Source: JBOGJG01 sp050747825 (lineage in GTDB: Bacteria; Acidobacteriota; UBA6911; RPQK01; JBOGJG01). Taken from it: DNA of 57,571 nt. The notes under the pieces are model-generated. The model worked only from the letters and a program-made list of their open reading frames with translations. It searched no databases and was not told where the DNA came from. Shown piece after piece: positions 33,766 to 43,606 of the stretch. Position 1 is the stretch's first letter, and the number at the start of each line of letters is the position of its first letter. The stretch spans positions 1-57,571 of the forward strand of contig JBOGJG010000321.1 of NCBI GenBank assembly GCA_050747825.1. Direction: 5' to 3'. Both the position numbers and the translations under genes were made by a program.

Positions 33766-33980
33766 CAGTCGTCTCCTCTCAGGCATCGGTAAGTCTCTGC
33801 GAAGCTCTTGTCCAAATCCTGGTCTGCTCTCTCCATCGACTTCTTCTCCCGCTCCCGGACGAGACGGTCATAGACCTTTCTCGACAACCGTCTATTGATT
33901 CCTGGGTCGCGTCTCAAAGAGCGCACTACCTTCTCGAGCACTTCAGGGTCTTTCCAGAAGGACAGGTCCGCGGTCCGCAT
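33765..33980 (-). CDS. Hypothetical small charged protein
   Basis: This 71-aa frame (MRTADLSFWKDPEVLEKVVR, then RRDPGINRRLSRKVYDRLVR and an acidic tail) is rich in charged residues and probably helical. It is translationally coupled to the zinc-ribbon gene downstream. It begins at the point where the acyl-CoA ligase pseudogene loses its frame, so the start could be artificial. No family was recognised. Confidence 0.4.
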   Translation of the reverse strand: MRTADLSFWKDPEVLEKVVRSLRRDPGINRRLSRKVYDRLVREREKKSMERADQDLDKSFAETYRCLRGDD

Positions 33981-33984
33981 CTTT

Positions 33985-34915
33985 TGGCCACCACAAAAGC
34001 AGTTACCCTTTGGCCGAGATCCGGATCGGATAAACCGACCACGGCTGCTTCCGTGACTGCCGGATGGCGCTCCAGTACTTCCTCGATTTCGCGGGCGCCG
34101 ATCCGGTACCCGCCCGACTTGATGAAGTCCACCGAAACGCGGCCCAGCAGGTGATAGTACCCTTCACTGTCACGGGGGCTCGTAGGTGTCCAAAAGCCTC
34201 CGATACATGGTCGGGACGCCCATGAAAAGGCTGCAGGCACGCTCAGACAGAAGCGCCAATACCCGCGCCGGATCAAACTTTTCCAGCACCACGGCCGTGC
34301 AACCGGTCATGGCCCAACCATGAAGAGCTACCACCAGGCCGTGCACGTGGAAAAGAGGTAGCGAAAGGAGCAATTGGTCTCGAGCGCTCCATCCCCAAAC
34401 CTTCATCAAATCTTCCAGGTTGCTTCGGATATTTAAATGAGTCAATAGGACTCCCTTGGGCCGCGGGTCGTCCCAGAGGTGAAACAGAGCAGAGCCGGCG
34501 CCTCGGGTTCCCGGTTCCGAGGAAATTGGCGCGTCTGGCACTCCAGCGCCCGCCAGAATTCCGAGGGCTTCAATCGGAAGCGAAGGGGCCGGTTTGGATC
34601 GCTGTCGGAATGAGCCCGGAAATCTCGGCTGTTGCAGCAATATTAAGACAGCTCTTCCTGCGTAGCAGCCGGATTTACGGGCACGCTGATGGCGCCCAAA
34701 AGGTGATTGCCGAAGAGCGAGACGATCAACTGGGGAGAATTGGCAAGGTAAAGTCCGATTCGATCGCCGCGCCGAATCCCCGAGTGATAGAGCAGCGAGG
34801 AATAGCACTCGACCCAGTGATTCAGCGTATCGAAAGAATAGAGCTGAGGCGTTCCGGAAGTGGGGACGAACTCCAGGACAGGGCGGTGGTTCGATGTAGG
34901 CAGGAGGTACTTCAT
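33985..34915 (-). pseudogene. AMP-dependent acyl-CoA synthetase, multiply frameshifted and deleted
   Basis: Pieces of an ANL-superfamily ligase lie in order. The N-terminus is MKYLLPTSNHRPVLEFVPTS to VPVNPAATQEELS. The AMP motif reads FTSGTTRG in one frame and PKGVLLTHLN in the next, which marks a frameshift. The middle is LLLSLPLFHVHGLVVALHGW to GVPTMYRRLLDTY, and the C-terminal hinge and lid are EGYYHLLGRVSVDFIKSGGY to RVTAFVVAK. Roughly 150-200 residues are missing between the middle and lid parts near 34180, and the end with the catalytic lysine is lost. At least three lesions make this clearly dead. It is closest in feel to malonyl-CoA or long-chain acyl-CoA synthetases. Confidence 0.85.
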
Positions 34916-34974
34916 TGGTTTGTTGGTTTGTTGGTTTGTTGGTCTCAGGCCTCAGGCCTCAAGCCTCAGGCCTC
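34915..34974. repeat. Two short-word arrays: TTGGTTTG x3 and CAGGCCT x4
   Basis: The octamer TTGGTTTG is repeated three times from 34915. It is followed from about 34946 by four heptamers CAGGCCT (one CAAGCCT). The arrays fill the gap between the acyl-CoA ligase and sodium symporter pseudogenes. Confidence 0.6.
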
Positions 34975-36381
34975 TAAAACCGCTTCAGAGGGAAATAACT
35001 CGTAATCTCCGGCAAATCGCTGGGTCGCGTGGCAAAGGCCACCGCCACATAGGCCAGCATCGAGATCAGGACGGAAGGAAATACCTCGTGTATTGAGGAG
35101 CCGCCGGTCAATGGCTGCCAAAGCAGCAGGCAAGCAACCCCCGCGATGAACGATGTAGTGACGGCCTTTCCGTTGCCGCGCTTCCAGTAAAGGCCGAAGA
35201 CCAGGGCCGGGAAAAAGCAGGCGGCATAAAGGCTGCCTGAGAATATAGTCAGCTTGACGATTCCTCCCGGAGGATCCAGGACGATCAGGGTGGTCACGAA
35301 GGCAAAGAGCACCACATAAAACCCGGTCTCCCGGACGGCATGCTTTTCAGAGCGGGAGCCTTTCCACAGACCCACAATGTCGCGCTGGCAGGTTGAGGCC
35401 GTAACCAGCAGCACGCTGTCCAGCGAAGACATGGCGGCCGCCACCATCGCCACCAGCAAAAAGGAGCTCAAAAAGGCACTGAAGATGGAAGGATCGGTGA
35501 GAAGAGCGGGAACGATCAGATCAGTATCCTTTATGCCCGTCGGAAAAAGATGGCGGGCGTAGATGCCGATCGGAACCAGCAGAGAATATACAAACAGGAA
35601 AGCTACGGTTGAAACAATCATTCCCCGCACGATCGCTCTCTTGTCCCTCAGGGCGTAAAAGCGGGAGAGCTGGCGCGGCTCCACAATGAATTTGATGGAG
35701 AGGGCGAACAAGAACCAGCAAGGTGGGAAAAGGCACGGCAGAGTTCCAGGAGAATAGCCCAGCGCCCTCGGGAAGATCTCTGACCGTCCAGAAAGACTCC
35801 AGGCCGCCGGCGGCCGTGACCGTACCCCAGAACAACACAACGGCGCCTCCAATCATGAGGACCCCCTGAACGACGTCCGTTTTTGACGACGGAAATGAAA
35901 CCGCCAACCGCTGTATAAGCCATGACGATCACGAACACGATTACAATCGCCAGCCAGTAAGGGATGCCGAGGAAGGCTTCCAGCAGATTGCCGATTCCTT
36001 TATAGATGGCTGTCATGTAAACTCACGCAGCCTGGGCGCGATCCAGATCCAGGCGATCAGGCAGAAAATGACCAGAAACGGCGCAACCAGGAGCCAGGGG
36101 AGACCGTAGCGGTAACTCTGTCCGGAGAAGCCCACAAAGCTGTTGGTGCTGGAGAAAGTGGCAAAGAAAGACAGCCCTACTGCCACTCCTCCCATAGAGC
36201 GTCCGCCCACATAGAAATCAGCTAATCCTTGCGTCTCACGCTTGCCCGTCCAGGCGTGATAAGCCAGCAGAGCGGTATATACCGCCAGTAAAATCAACAG
36301 CGCCCAATGATCCTGAATCCAATTCACGCGCGATAGCATCCCGGACAAGCTACCCACACGCAAGAGCCGATTTACGGCCAC
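34974..36381 (-). pseudogene. Sodium:solute symporter (SSS family), broken
   Basis: The N-terminal part (about 36339-36013: WIQDHWALLILLAVYTALLA to APRLREFT) holds the first three helices with FYVGGRSMGGVAVGLSFFA. It is followed after a deletion of roughly 40-50 residues by MTAIYKGIGNLLEAFLGIPY in the next frame (36016). Two more frame changes occur, near 35890 (FISVVK to TDVVQGVLMIGG) and near 35710-35760. The longest piece (from 35720 down to 34974: FIVEPRQLSRFYALRDKRAI to the end SYFPLKRF) keeps seven or so helices. With one deletion and two frameshifts the transporter cannot be made. Confidence 0.85.
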
Positions 36382-36437
36382 TCAATCCAAATTATTGGCC
36401 AAAGCCTGGTTTATCCAATTTTTAGCACAACAACGGG

Positions 36438-36466
36438 TTGACTGATCCATTTTTATGTACTAAGGT
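36438..36466 (+). promoter_or_regulatory. Possible promoter of TonB receptor copy 4
   Basis: TTGACT (36438-36443) and TAAGGT (36461-36466) are separated by 17 bp and lie 56 bp before the start codon. The -35 is good and the -10 is weak. The motif TGTACTAAG overlaps the -10 region. Confidence 0.3.
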
Positions 36467-36521
36467 CGCCCTAACCAGGCTAAGACATTTTATTTCGCAT
36501 TGCGAATGAGGGAGACTCATC

Positions 36522-39500
36522 ATGAAAGTCTTGTCGTGTTTTTTCTGTGTTTTCTTTTTTATTCCCATGGCCTCGGCCCAGAACTCAGGAATCCAGGGAG
36601 TGGTCACCGATGAAACAGGAGCGATTGTGCCCGGCGTCGGGATCACGGTAACCAATCTGGAGACCGGAGTAGCCAGAACGGCGGTGACCAATGATGTCGG
36701 ATTCTATTCCGTCCCGCTGCTAAAGGAAGGCCGCTACAAGATCAAGGCCGAGATGCCTGGATTTACCACCCAGGAAGTCACCATCCCACTGGAAGTCGGA
36801 CAGGTCTTGCGCAGGGATTTTCAGTTAAAGATCGGCGAAATGACCCAGGTGGTCGAGGTTTCGGCTCTGGGCAGCCTGTTGCAGTCCAAGCCCATGGATG
36901 TGGGGCAGGTCATGGGAGAAAGGCAGATCCGGGAGCTTCCGCTCAACGGGCGCAACTATCTGGACCTGGCCAAGCTGGCCATCGGGGTTTTGCCGGCCCG
37001 CCAGCTCGGCAGAGGACACCGGGCCGGCCCGGAAGGCGCGTTTCTTGCCGTCGGAATGCACGGAGCCCAAAACAATGTCCTGCTGGACGGCACCGATAAC
37101 AGCTCCCGGACCAGCGGCGGGCCCCTGGGGTTCGAGTATCAGGCGGTCAAACCGTCCGTAGACGCCGTATCGGAGTTCAAGGTCATCACCAACAACACTT
37201 CCGCCGAGCACGGCTTCCGCATGGGCGCCAAGGTTATTGTCTCGACCAAGTCCGGGACCAATGATTTTCATGGCTCTCTTTATGAGTTTCACCGCAATGA
37301 CGTCTTCTCCGCCAATAACTTCTTCGCCAATCGAGCCGGAGTCGATGTTCCCAAGTACATTCGAAATCAGTTTGGGGCCACTTTCGGCGGGCCCATCATC
37401 GGTGACAAAACCTTCTTCTTCGGCAGCTATCAGGGGACCCGCATCCGCCAGGGACAAAGCTTTACTTCCAGCGTCCCCAGCCAGGAGGTTCGAGAAGGAA
37501 ATTTCGCCAATCAGCCTGACTCGCGACGGAATATCTTCGATCCGCTTACGTTAACCGGGTCGGGCGGCGGCGCCATCCGGGAACAATTTCCGAACAACCG
37601 GATTCCTGCCGAGCGCATTAATCCGATCGCTCAGCAGTTGATCGCCCTCTATCCTCTGCCCAACATCGCCGGTCGCGAGCACCTGCCCAATAACTTCTTC
37701 TTTACTCCGACGGAAGCCAATGACGCCGACCAGTATGATTTCCGTGTGGACCATAACTTTAATGACGCTAATCGCATCTTCGTTCGTTACTCGCTTCGAG
37801 ACCAGTTCATCGATCGACCGGGCCGGCTCCCCTTCCCCGCTATGGGAGAGAGGGGCGAGACCGTCGATTTGAACGGCCAGAACCTGGCCACTAATTACGC
37901 GGCGACGATCAGCCCCACCATGCACAACGAATTTCGCTTCGGCTGGAGCTGGTTTCCGACTCTGTTTGATATCCCGTTTACGGAAAATCTGAACGCCCAA
38001 TTCGGGATCAAAGGCGCCCCTGGGGACAGTTTTGGGGATGGTCTGGATCACGGCTACACGTTATTTCGTGTCAGTGGCTTTCGAGCGCTCGGCCCAAGAG
38101 GTTTTTGGCCCAACGACAACGACCTGAAAGTCTTTAATGTTGCCGATAACGTGCTCTGGATCAACGGAAATCACAGCATCAAATTCGGCGGCGAGTATCG
38201 TCAAACCGAAGTGTTTCGATTATCCAGCCGTCACCGCCGCGGGCGCTTCATCTACAACGGCGTGTATACCGCCGAGCAGCCCAACAAGGGTTCCAGCCGG
38301 AAGAATACCGGAAACGGAGCCGCCGACTTTCTGCTGGGCTGGGCCAACAATACGACCTTCGGAATGCGCAGCGGCGAGCATATCATCGCGCCCTACTACG
38401 GGTTTTTTATACAGGATGACTGGAAAGTCACTCCCAAACTGACCCTCAACCTGGGGTTGCGCTGGGAGCTTTTCGACGGTCCTTACTATCCGAATGTGGA
38501 GGAGCAGACGGTCAGCAAATTTACCTTCACGGGTGAATGGCCGAATGTGGAAAGCGTCGAGTTCGTGTTTCCTGAAGACGACAACGATTGCGGCTGCGAC
38601 AGGGACCTGAACAATTTTGCGCCCCGCCTGGGTATCGCCTATCGATTGGCCGATAAAACCGTGATCCGGGCAGGCGGCGGGATTTATTACGGAGAAGCCG
38701 ACTACATCAGCCAGGAATCGGGGCGCTTTGTAACCGGTTTTCCGCGAACGATCGAAATCAGCACCCCTCAGCCTAGAACGGAAACCTCACTCTTTCTCAG
38801 CCAGGGCTTCCCGGCTATGCCGCCGACACCCTCGGCCACAACGATTCCGGGAGGCGGCATCCGCGTGACCTCCATCCCCAAGTTCCTTCCCACCATGTAC
38901 TCCGGCCAGTGGTTCCTGGACGTTCAGCACACTTTGCCATGGGATATGCTGCTCACCGTCGGATATAACGGCACTTCGACTTCCCACATGGCCGAAAGCC
39001 TCAATATTAATGAGCCTTTGACTCCCCATCCAACCATCCGCGCATTTGACCGGCGGCGTTATAAAGGGGTAAGGGCTTTCAATCTCTTCGGCAACATCCT
39101 GAACGCCAATTACAATGCGCTGGCAGTCAAAATGCAGAAAAGGTACTCGCAAGGGTTGACCTTTCTAAGCTCCTTTACCTGGGCGCATAACATTGATCAT
39201 GGAAGCGAAGCCTTGAATCAAGGGGAAGCTTCATCACGAGTATCACCCTACGATTTGACTCTGGAGCGGGCCAGCGCCAACCTGGATCGCCGTCTGGCTT
39301 ATACCCTCGCTCTCATGTACGAGCTGCCCTTCGGCCCCGGCAGAAGGTGGCTGCAATCCGGACCCGCAAGCTGGATCCTGGGAGGCTGGCAAGTGGGCGG
39401 AATTCTTTCGCTGCTCTCCGGCTCGCCCCTAAACCACAGTGTTTCCGGCTGCGATCAGAACAACGGCGGCCGCTGCCGCGGCGATCTGCTTCGCGATCCG

Positions 39501-39821
39501 AACCTCCCGGCTGACCAGAGAACGATCGACCGCTGGTTCGATACCGAATTTGCGGTCGCCCAGACACCCGGTACCATCGGCAACGCCGGACGCAATCTCA
39601 TCATGGGTCCCGGCCGCAGCAATTTGGATTTCACCGCCATGAAGAACTTTTACATGCCCTGGGAAAACCACCGATTGCAATTGCGGTTCGAAGCCTTTAA
39701 CTTTACGAATACTCCGCATTTCGGACAGCCGAACACAACGGTCGGCAGCGAGACGGTGGGAGTCATCACCGAGGCGGAGCAGGGACGGCTGATTCAGTTC
39801 GCTTTGAAGTACCTCTTCTAG
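36522..39821 (+). CDS. TonB-dependent receptor, Oar-like, copy 4
   Basis: This 1,099-aa outer-membrane receptor starts at ATG 36522 with GAGGGAG upstream. The signal peptide MKVLSCFFCVFFFIPMASA is followed by a carboxypeptidase-regulatory domain (IQGVVTDETGAIVPGVGITV). The plug (RQIRELPLNGRNYLDLAKLA and later AQNNVLLDGTDNS) and the barrel end in FALKYLF. It is a different subfamily from copies 1 and 3. A CDCG-type pair (NDCGCDRD near residue 690) and CDQNNGGRC in the barrel may form surface disulfides. It has no transporter or enzyme gene on its own strand nearby; the closest upstream genes are dead (symporter, ligase), so its original partners may have been lost. Confidence 0.92.
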   Translation: MKVLSCFFCVFFFIPMASAQNSGIQGVVTDETGAIVPGVGITVTNLETGVARTAVTNDVGFYSVPLLKEGRYKIKAEMPGFTTQEVTIPLEVGQVLRRDFQLKIGEMTQVVEVSALGSLLQSKPMDVGQVMGERQIRELPLNGRNYLDLAKLAIGVLPARQLGRGHRAGPEGAFLAVGMHGAQNNVLLDGTDNSSRTSGGPLGFEYQAVKPSVDAVSEFKVITNNTSAEHGFRMGAKVIVSTKSGTNDFHGSLYEFHRNDVFSANNFFANRAGVDVPKYIRNQFGATFGGPIIGDKTFFFGSYQGTRIRQGQSFTSSVPSQEVREGNFANQPDSRRNIFDPLTLTGSGGGAIREQFPNNRIPAERINPIAQQLIALYPLPNIAGREHLPNNFFFTPTEANDADQYDFRVDHNFNDANRIFVRYSLRDQFIDRPGRLPFPAMGERGETVDLNGQNLATNYAATISPTMHNEFRFGWSWFPTLFDIPFTENLNAQFGIKGAPGDSFGDGLDHGYTLFRVSGFRALGPRGFWPNDNDLKVFNVADNVLWINGNHSIKFGGEYRQTEVFRLSSRHRRGRFIYNGVYTAEQPNKGSSRKNTGNGAADFLLGWANNTTFGMRSGEHIIAPYYGFFIQDDWKVTPKLTLNLGLRWELFDGPYYPNVEEQTVSKFTFTGEWPNVESVEFVFPEDDNDCGCDRDLNNFAPRLGIAYRLADKTVIRAGGGIYYGEADYISQESGRFVTGFPRTIEISTPQPRTETSLFLSQGFPAMPPTPSATTIPGGGIRVTSIPKFLPTMYSGQWFLDVQHTLPWDMLLTVGYNGTSTSHMAESLNINEPLTPHPTIRAFDRRRYKGVRAFNLFGNILNANYNALAVKMQKRYSQGLTFLSSFTWAHNIDHGSEALNQGEASSRVSPYDLTLERASANLDRRLAYTLALMYELPFGPGRRWLQSGPASWILGGWQVGGILSLLSGSPLNHSVSGCDQNNGGRCRGDLLRDPNLPADQRTIDRWFDTEFAVAQTPGTIGNAGRNLIMGPGRSNLDFTAMKNFYMPWENHRLQLRFEAFNFTNTPHFGQPNTTVGSETVGVITEAEQGRLIQFALKYLF

Positions 39822-39823
39822 AC

Positions 39824-40109
39824 TAGTGCTTCGATTCCGAAATAACGTAGCAATCGCCGATGGGGCTTGTGAGCCGAAATCGCGAAGAGAGGAGGAGGCG
39901 ATGCCGTAGCATCGTCGACGACGAACGATAAAGATTTCGGCCGCAACACCCATCGGCCCAAAGGGTTGCGGCCGGGTACCCTCTGGGTGTGCCCCGCTTT
40001 CTTTGTCGCTCCTCCTCGACAATGTCCCACATTGACTCGTCGTCGCTTCGCGAAATCGGAACCGCCGCGCTCGCAACGATTGCTATGTTATTTCGGAATC
40101 GAGGCACTA
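39824..40109. mobile_element. MITE-like element with about 33-bp terminal inverted repeats
   Basis: The left end TAGTGCTTCGATTCCGAAAT (39824 on) is matched by the reverse complement of the right end (TAGTGCCTCGATTCCGAAAT, ending 40109), with near-identity over about 33 bp. TA flanks both ends, as in IS630/Tc1-type insertions. The 286 bp contain no gene. The interior carries GCCGGGTACCCTCTGGG and further internal complementarity (CCGAAATCGCGAAG against a near-match in CTTCGCGAAATCGG), so the element could fold into a long hairpin. A related left end starts at 57516. It inserted three bases after the stop of the TonB receptor gene. Confidence 0.75.
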
Positions 40110-40593
40110 ACCTGAAACTTAATCTGTCGCCGCCCGGTTTAGCAGGCGGTTCCTGCTGAGAGACAGCCGGAACAGCGTACGACAGGCGTCCTCGCCTGTC
40201 ACCGAGGTCTTCGACAGAACCTCCCGGAGACAGCCGGGACGGCTATCTGACGCTGACAACCTGTTGCCGCCAAAAGTTTCTCGCCTGAATGATCCGGCTT
40301 TGCTGGTGGCGGAACTAACCTGGATTTTCGCCTAAAGGAATTGACCCCTAAACACAGTTCGCGAGCCGCCGGCCAGCCGCGACGGCCGGAAGTGCACTTA
40401 TAGGGTAGATATCCATTACTTATATTTAGAAGTCCACCCCGCTTCATCCCGAAGGTTGCTTCTCTCCTCGAGTCACGTGGCTCCCGATTGCCGGCCATAA
40501 CCAGCGTCCGGTCCTACAGCGGCCCGATCGAACCCTGCCGTTTAAACGATGGCTCAAAATGTCATTCTGATTTAGTATATTTAGTTATAGAAT
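40110..40593. other. Intergenic region with small hairpins, left flank of dead transposase
   Basis: There is no gene here. It contains two perfect small palindromes: AGCAGG/CCTGCT at 40141-40157 and GACAGGCG-TCCT-CGCCTGTC at 40181-40200. The last 40 bp are AT-rich and may include the left end of the transposase element, whose terminal repeat I could not define. Confidence 0.45.
40181..40200. repeat. Perfect hairpin, 8-bp stem, 4-nt loop
   Basis: GACAGGCG, TCCT, CGCCTGTC form a perfect stem-loop in a gene-free region. It has no T tail, so it is a repeat-like palindrome rather than a terminator. Confidence 0.5.
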
Positions 40594-41900
40594 ATGAGTA
40601 AGGGTATTAAGCCAAAATCAAAACCCGGCTCCGCCTTCTTCCTCCACCCTCAAAGCGTCCCCCAACGCCAGTACGAAGCCCTGCGCGCTTACGTGGTGGA
40701 AGACCTCTCCGCAGCCGAGGTGGCTGAGCGCTTCGGTTTCACCCCGGCCACCCTGTACTCGTTGGCCCGCGACTGGCGGGCCCGCCGCTTGCCCTTTTCG
40801 CCCCCACCAAGCCGGGACCCAAAACCGCCCCAAAGCGGGATCCGGCGCGCGAGCGGGTCATCACGCTACGCAAGCAAAACTACTCCGTCTACGACATCCA
40901 GCGGATCTTGCGCGCCGAAGAGCAGCCCTTAAGTCACACCGTCGTCCACCAGATCTTGCGCGAGGAAGGAGTCGCCAAGCTCCCCCGACGCCGCGACGAG
41001 GAGCGACCGCCCAGGCCCCGGCCCGAGCCCGCCCAGACAGCCGACATCCGGAAGCTGGATTGGAAGCAGTTCGCCTCCTTTGAAACGGAAGGGGCCGCTT
41101 TGTTTTTCTTCCTGCCGACGCTGCTGGAGTGGGGAATCGAACGGTGGGTGTAACGCGCCCGGCTGCCGGGCTCGAAGATGATCCCCGCCTTGCCATCGGT
41201 CCTCTCCCTCTTGGCCCTTAAGCTCACCGGCACCGAGCGGCTCTCGCACGTCATGGATGTGTGCGCCGATCCGGGCTTTGCCTTGTTTGCCGGCCTCAAC
41301 ATCCTGCCCAAAACTACGGCGCTGTCCACCTACAGCTACCGCCTCACCCGGCCCATGACCGCTTCCCTGCTGACGAGCTACCATCAAGCCTTGACCGGCT
41401 CCGGGCTCTTGCCGGGTCAAAGCTTCAACCTGGACTTTCACGCCATTCCGCATCGCGGCGAGGAAGCGGTGCTGGAAAAACATTACGTCTCCCGCCGCTC
41501 CCGTCGCGAGCGCTCCATCCTGGCCTTCCTGGTCCAGGACCACGACTCGCACATTTTGTGCTATGCCAATGCCACCGTGCGCAAAGACCGGGCGGGGGAA
41601 GAAATTGTGCGCTTCGTGGAGTACTGGGAGGAACAGCGCGGAAGCCTGCCTCCCCATCTGGTCTTCGACTCCCAACTGACCACCTACCCGGTTTTGGATC
41701 GTCTGGACAAACGGGGCATCCTCTTTATCACCTTGCGCCGACGCGGAGCGAGTTTAATGCGTCAGCTCCAAGAGCTGCCCACCCGGACCTGGAAAAAGAT
41801 GACGCTTTCGGGCGTCAGCCGCCGCTACCGCCACGTTCACTACGCGGAAACGATGGTCTCGCTCAAAGGCGTGCGCCGGCCGTTCGCTGAGATTGTTCAG
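40594..41900 (+). pseudogene. Transposase with HTH, one frameshift, one stop, truncated end
   Basis: The N-terminal helix-turn-helix is clear (VVEDLSAAEVAERFGFTPAT). Near 40800, in a C-rich run, one base is lost and coding continues in the next frame as PTKPGPKTAPKRDPARERVI, QNYSVYDIQRIL and LSHTVVHQILREEG. A TAA at 41151 interrupts this frame in mid-domain (ERWV, stop, RARLPGSK). It then continues in the same frame into LKLTGTERLSHVMDVC, LDFHAIPHRGE and LVFDSQLTTYP, a DDE-type catalytic region. The end is cut near 41897, where the oppositely oriented oxidoreductase gene ends. The copy is dead; the family is not identified with certainty (IS1634/IS4-like is possible). Confidence 0.8.
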
Positions 41901-42919
41901 AGCTCATACTGCCCGGTCAGATCAATGGAACAGTTGTTTTGGGCAGAACGATAGCAGGCAAAAACCGCCTCCATCGTCTTCAGGTAGTCGCGGCCCTCGC
42001 TCTCGCACCTGGAGCCTGAGCGCAGGGCGTCAACACAGTGTCTCTGCGTCGCTTCCACACTGTTTCCGCGATATCCATACTCCGGGAGTTCGTAAGGGTG
42101 CTGGATTTCGTCCTGGTCATAACGCTTCAGCCACAAGCGGCCGTCTTCAGACAGGCGGAGAGTGGCTTCCTCCCCTTCCAGCCGGCACTCTCCAAGAGTA
42201 AGCGTGAGTGCGGGCGGACCGCTGATGCGGTTGGCATCAATGACTCCCCGGGCTCCACTTTGAAAAGCGAGCTGGACAACGGCGCAGTCCTCGCCCTGGA
42301 GAACGGGATTGACCCGGGTCATCTGGCAAAACAGGGACTCAAACTCGCCTTCCAGGTAACGAAAGGTGTCCAGAAAATGAATGATCGTCTCGTAAACCAG
42401 GAGAAGCTTCATCTGCCTGAAATAGGGCTGCAGCTTGTAAGGGTTTTCCCCCCTCCCGTCACCCGAGCGCATGCGGTAGCCGAGGTAGAAAACCTTCCCC
42501 AGTTTTTGGTCCTCCAGCAGGCGTTTCATCTGGCGATACCAGGGCTGCCATCTCCAGTTCTCATGCATGAGCAAGCGGACGCCCTGCTGCTCAGCGGCCT
42601 TCACCATCTGGAGACACTCTTCCCAACTTGGGGCCATCGGTTTTTGACAGATAATGTTTACGTTATGCCCGGCTGCCAGCCAGGTAAGCTCGAGGTGAGT
42701 TTCGGGACGAGTCGCGAGGTCCACGAAATCCAGGGCATGCTTCGAAAAGAGCTCCTCCGCATCCTGGTAGACGCGCTTGATGTTCCATTCGCTTGCGAAT
42801 TCCTGCGCTCGCTCCAGGAGCGGGTCCACTACTCCGACAATTTCGACGTCTGTGATCCGCTGCCAGGCTTCAGCATGGAAGCCCGCGAAGTATCCAGCCC
42901 CGATCATCGCGCCTTTCAT
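41897..42919 (-). CDS. Gfo/Idh/MocA-family oxidoreductase
   Basis: This 340-aa cytoplasmic protein has the Rossmann motif AMIGAGYFAGFHAEAW at the N-terminus. The block NVNIICQKPMAPSWEECLQM carries Gln-Lys-Pro instead of the usual Glu-Lys-Pro; the lysine is retained. ETIIHFLDTFRYLEG contains the catalytic-type His. The family oxidises or reduces sugars and inositols with NAD(P). It is divergent from the truncated amidohydrolase; the intervening 120 bp contain a heptamer array. The C-terminus abuts the dead transposase but looks complete. Confidence 0.88.
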   Translation of the reverse strand: MKGAMIGAGYFAGFHAEAWQRITDVEIVGVVDPLLERAQEFASEWNIKRVYQDAEELFSKHALDFVDLATRPETHLELTWLAAGHNVNIICQKPMAPSWEECLQMVKAAEQQGVRLLMHENWRWQPWYRQMKRLLEDQKLGKVFYLGYRMRSGDGRGENPYKLQPYFRQMKLLLVYETIIHFLDTFRYLEGEFESLFCQMTRVNPVLQGEDCAVVQLAFQSGARGVIDANRISGPPALTLTLGECRLEGEEATLRLSEDGRLWLKRYDQDEIQHPYELPEYGYRGNSVEATQRHCVDALRSGSRCESEGRDYLKTMEAVFACYRSAQNNCSIDLTGQYEL

Positions 42920-42971
42920 CCGGAAGGAGAGATTAACATAGACTCTCGGCAGGGGCTGACATATAACTCAA

Positions 42972-43013
42972 GGTGGCGGGTGGCAGGTGGCGGGTGGCAG
43001 GTGGCCGGTAGCG
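42972..43013. repeat. Heptamer array GGTGGCN x6
   Basis: Six consecutive heptamers GGTGGCG, GGTGGCA, GGTGGCG, GGTGGCA, GGTGGCC, GGTAGCG lie between two divergent genes. The period is exactly seven. Confidence 0.75.
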
Positions 43014-43039
43014 GGAGACAACTTTATGATAGGCGACTT

Positions 43040-43606
43040 TTGGATTTTTTTGACGCTCACACCCATGTCGGCAAGACTCTGCACAGCGGCAAATCATGCA
43101 CAGGACGAGAGTTGGTTGAGGCCATGCAGGATCACGGAGTGGACCGTTCACTGGTGATACCGTTCCCTGTCGTCGAAGACTACCGGGAGGCTCACGACGA
43201 GATCGCTGAAGCAATACAGGACTTTCCCAACGCACTCACGGGATGCATCTGCCTGGACCCTTTCGTCGGCCGGAAGGAATTTCGGAATGAGGTAAGGAGA
43301 TGCGTGGAAAAGCCTGGCTTCCGCGCACTCAAGCTACAGCCTCAATACCAGCCATTGAACCCCATCTCACCCAGAAGCGATTTCTTTTTCGAAACGGCCT
43401 TGGAGTTTCGGCTGCCCGTCGTCTGTCATACGGGAGCGGCTGTGCCCTTTGCGCTGCCATCGCTTTTCATCCAGCCGGCAAGAAGGTTTCCGGAACTCAC
43501 GATCATTCTGGCGCATGCCGGGGGAAGCCTTACCCTGGAGATCCTCAACTACGTGGATTCCTCGCGGCTTCTGGTCGGATCTTACCAATCCCAAATCACA
43601 AATTAG
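43040..43606 (+). pseudogene. Amidohydrolase (PF04909 type), C-terminally truncated at a repeat
   Basis: From TTG 43040, or a lost ATG nearby, the frame gives FFDAHTHVGKTLHSGKSCTG with the metal-binding HxH, then VVCHTGAAVPFALPSLFIQP and LTIILAHAGGSLTLEILNYV, the expected His sites of an amidohydrolase/decarboxylase-type TIM barrel. After LLVGSYQSQITN the frame stops because a 65-bp repeat array begins at 43585, so the usual last 40-70 residues, with the catalytic Asp (GSD motif), are missing. It is probably inactive. The open frame extends far upstream, but that part is antisense to the Gfo/Idh gene and is rejected. Confidence 0.7.

Noticed and set aside
39960..39985. GGGTACCC in the MITE as another copy of the receptor operator
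   Set aside because: It is a continuous 8-bp palindrome without the 7-bp spacer and belongs to the element's interior.
42038..43039. N-terminal two-thirds of a 522-codon plus-strand frame
   Set aside because: It is antisense to the Gfo/Idh gene; only the part from 43040 shows amidohydrolase motifs. The long frame is a chance join.
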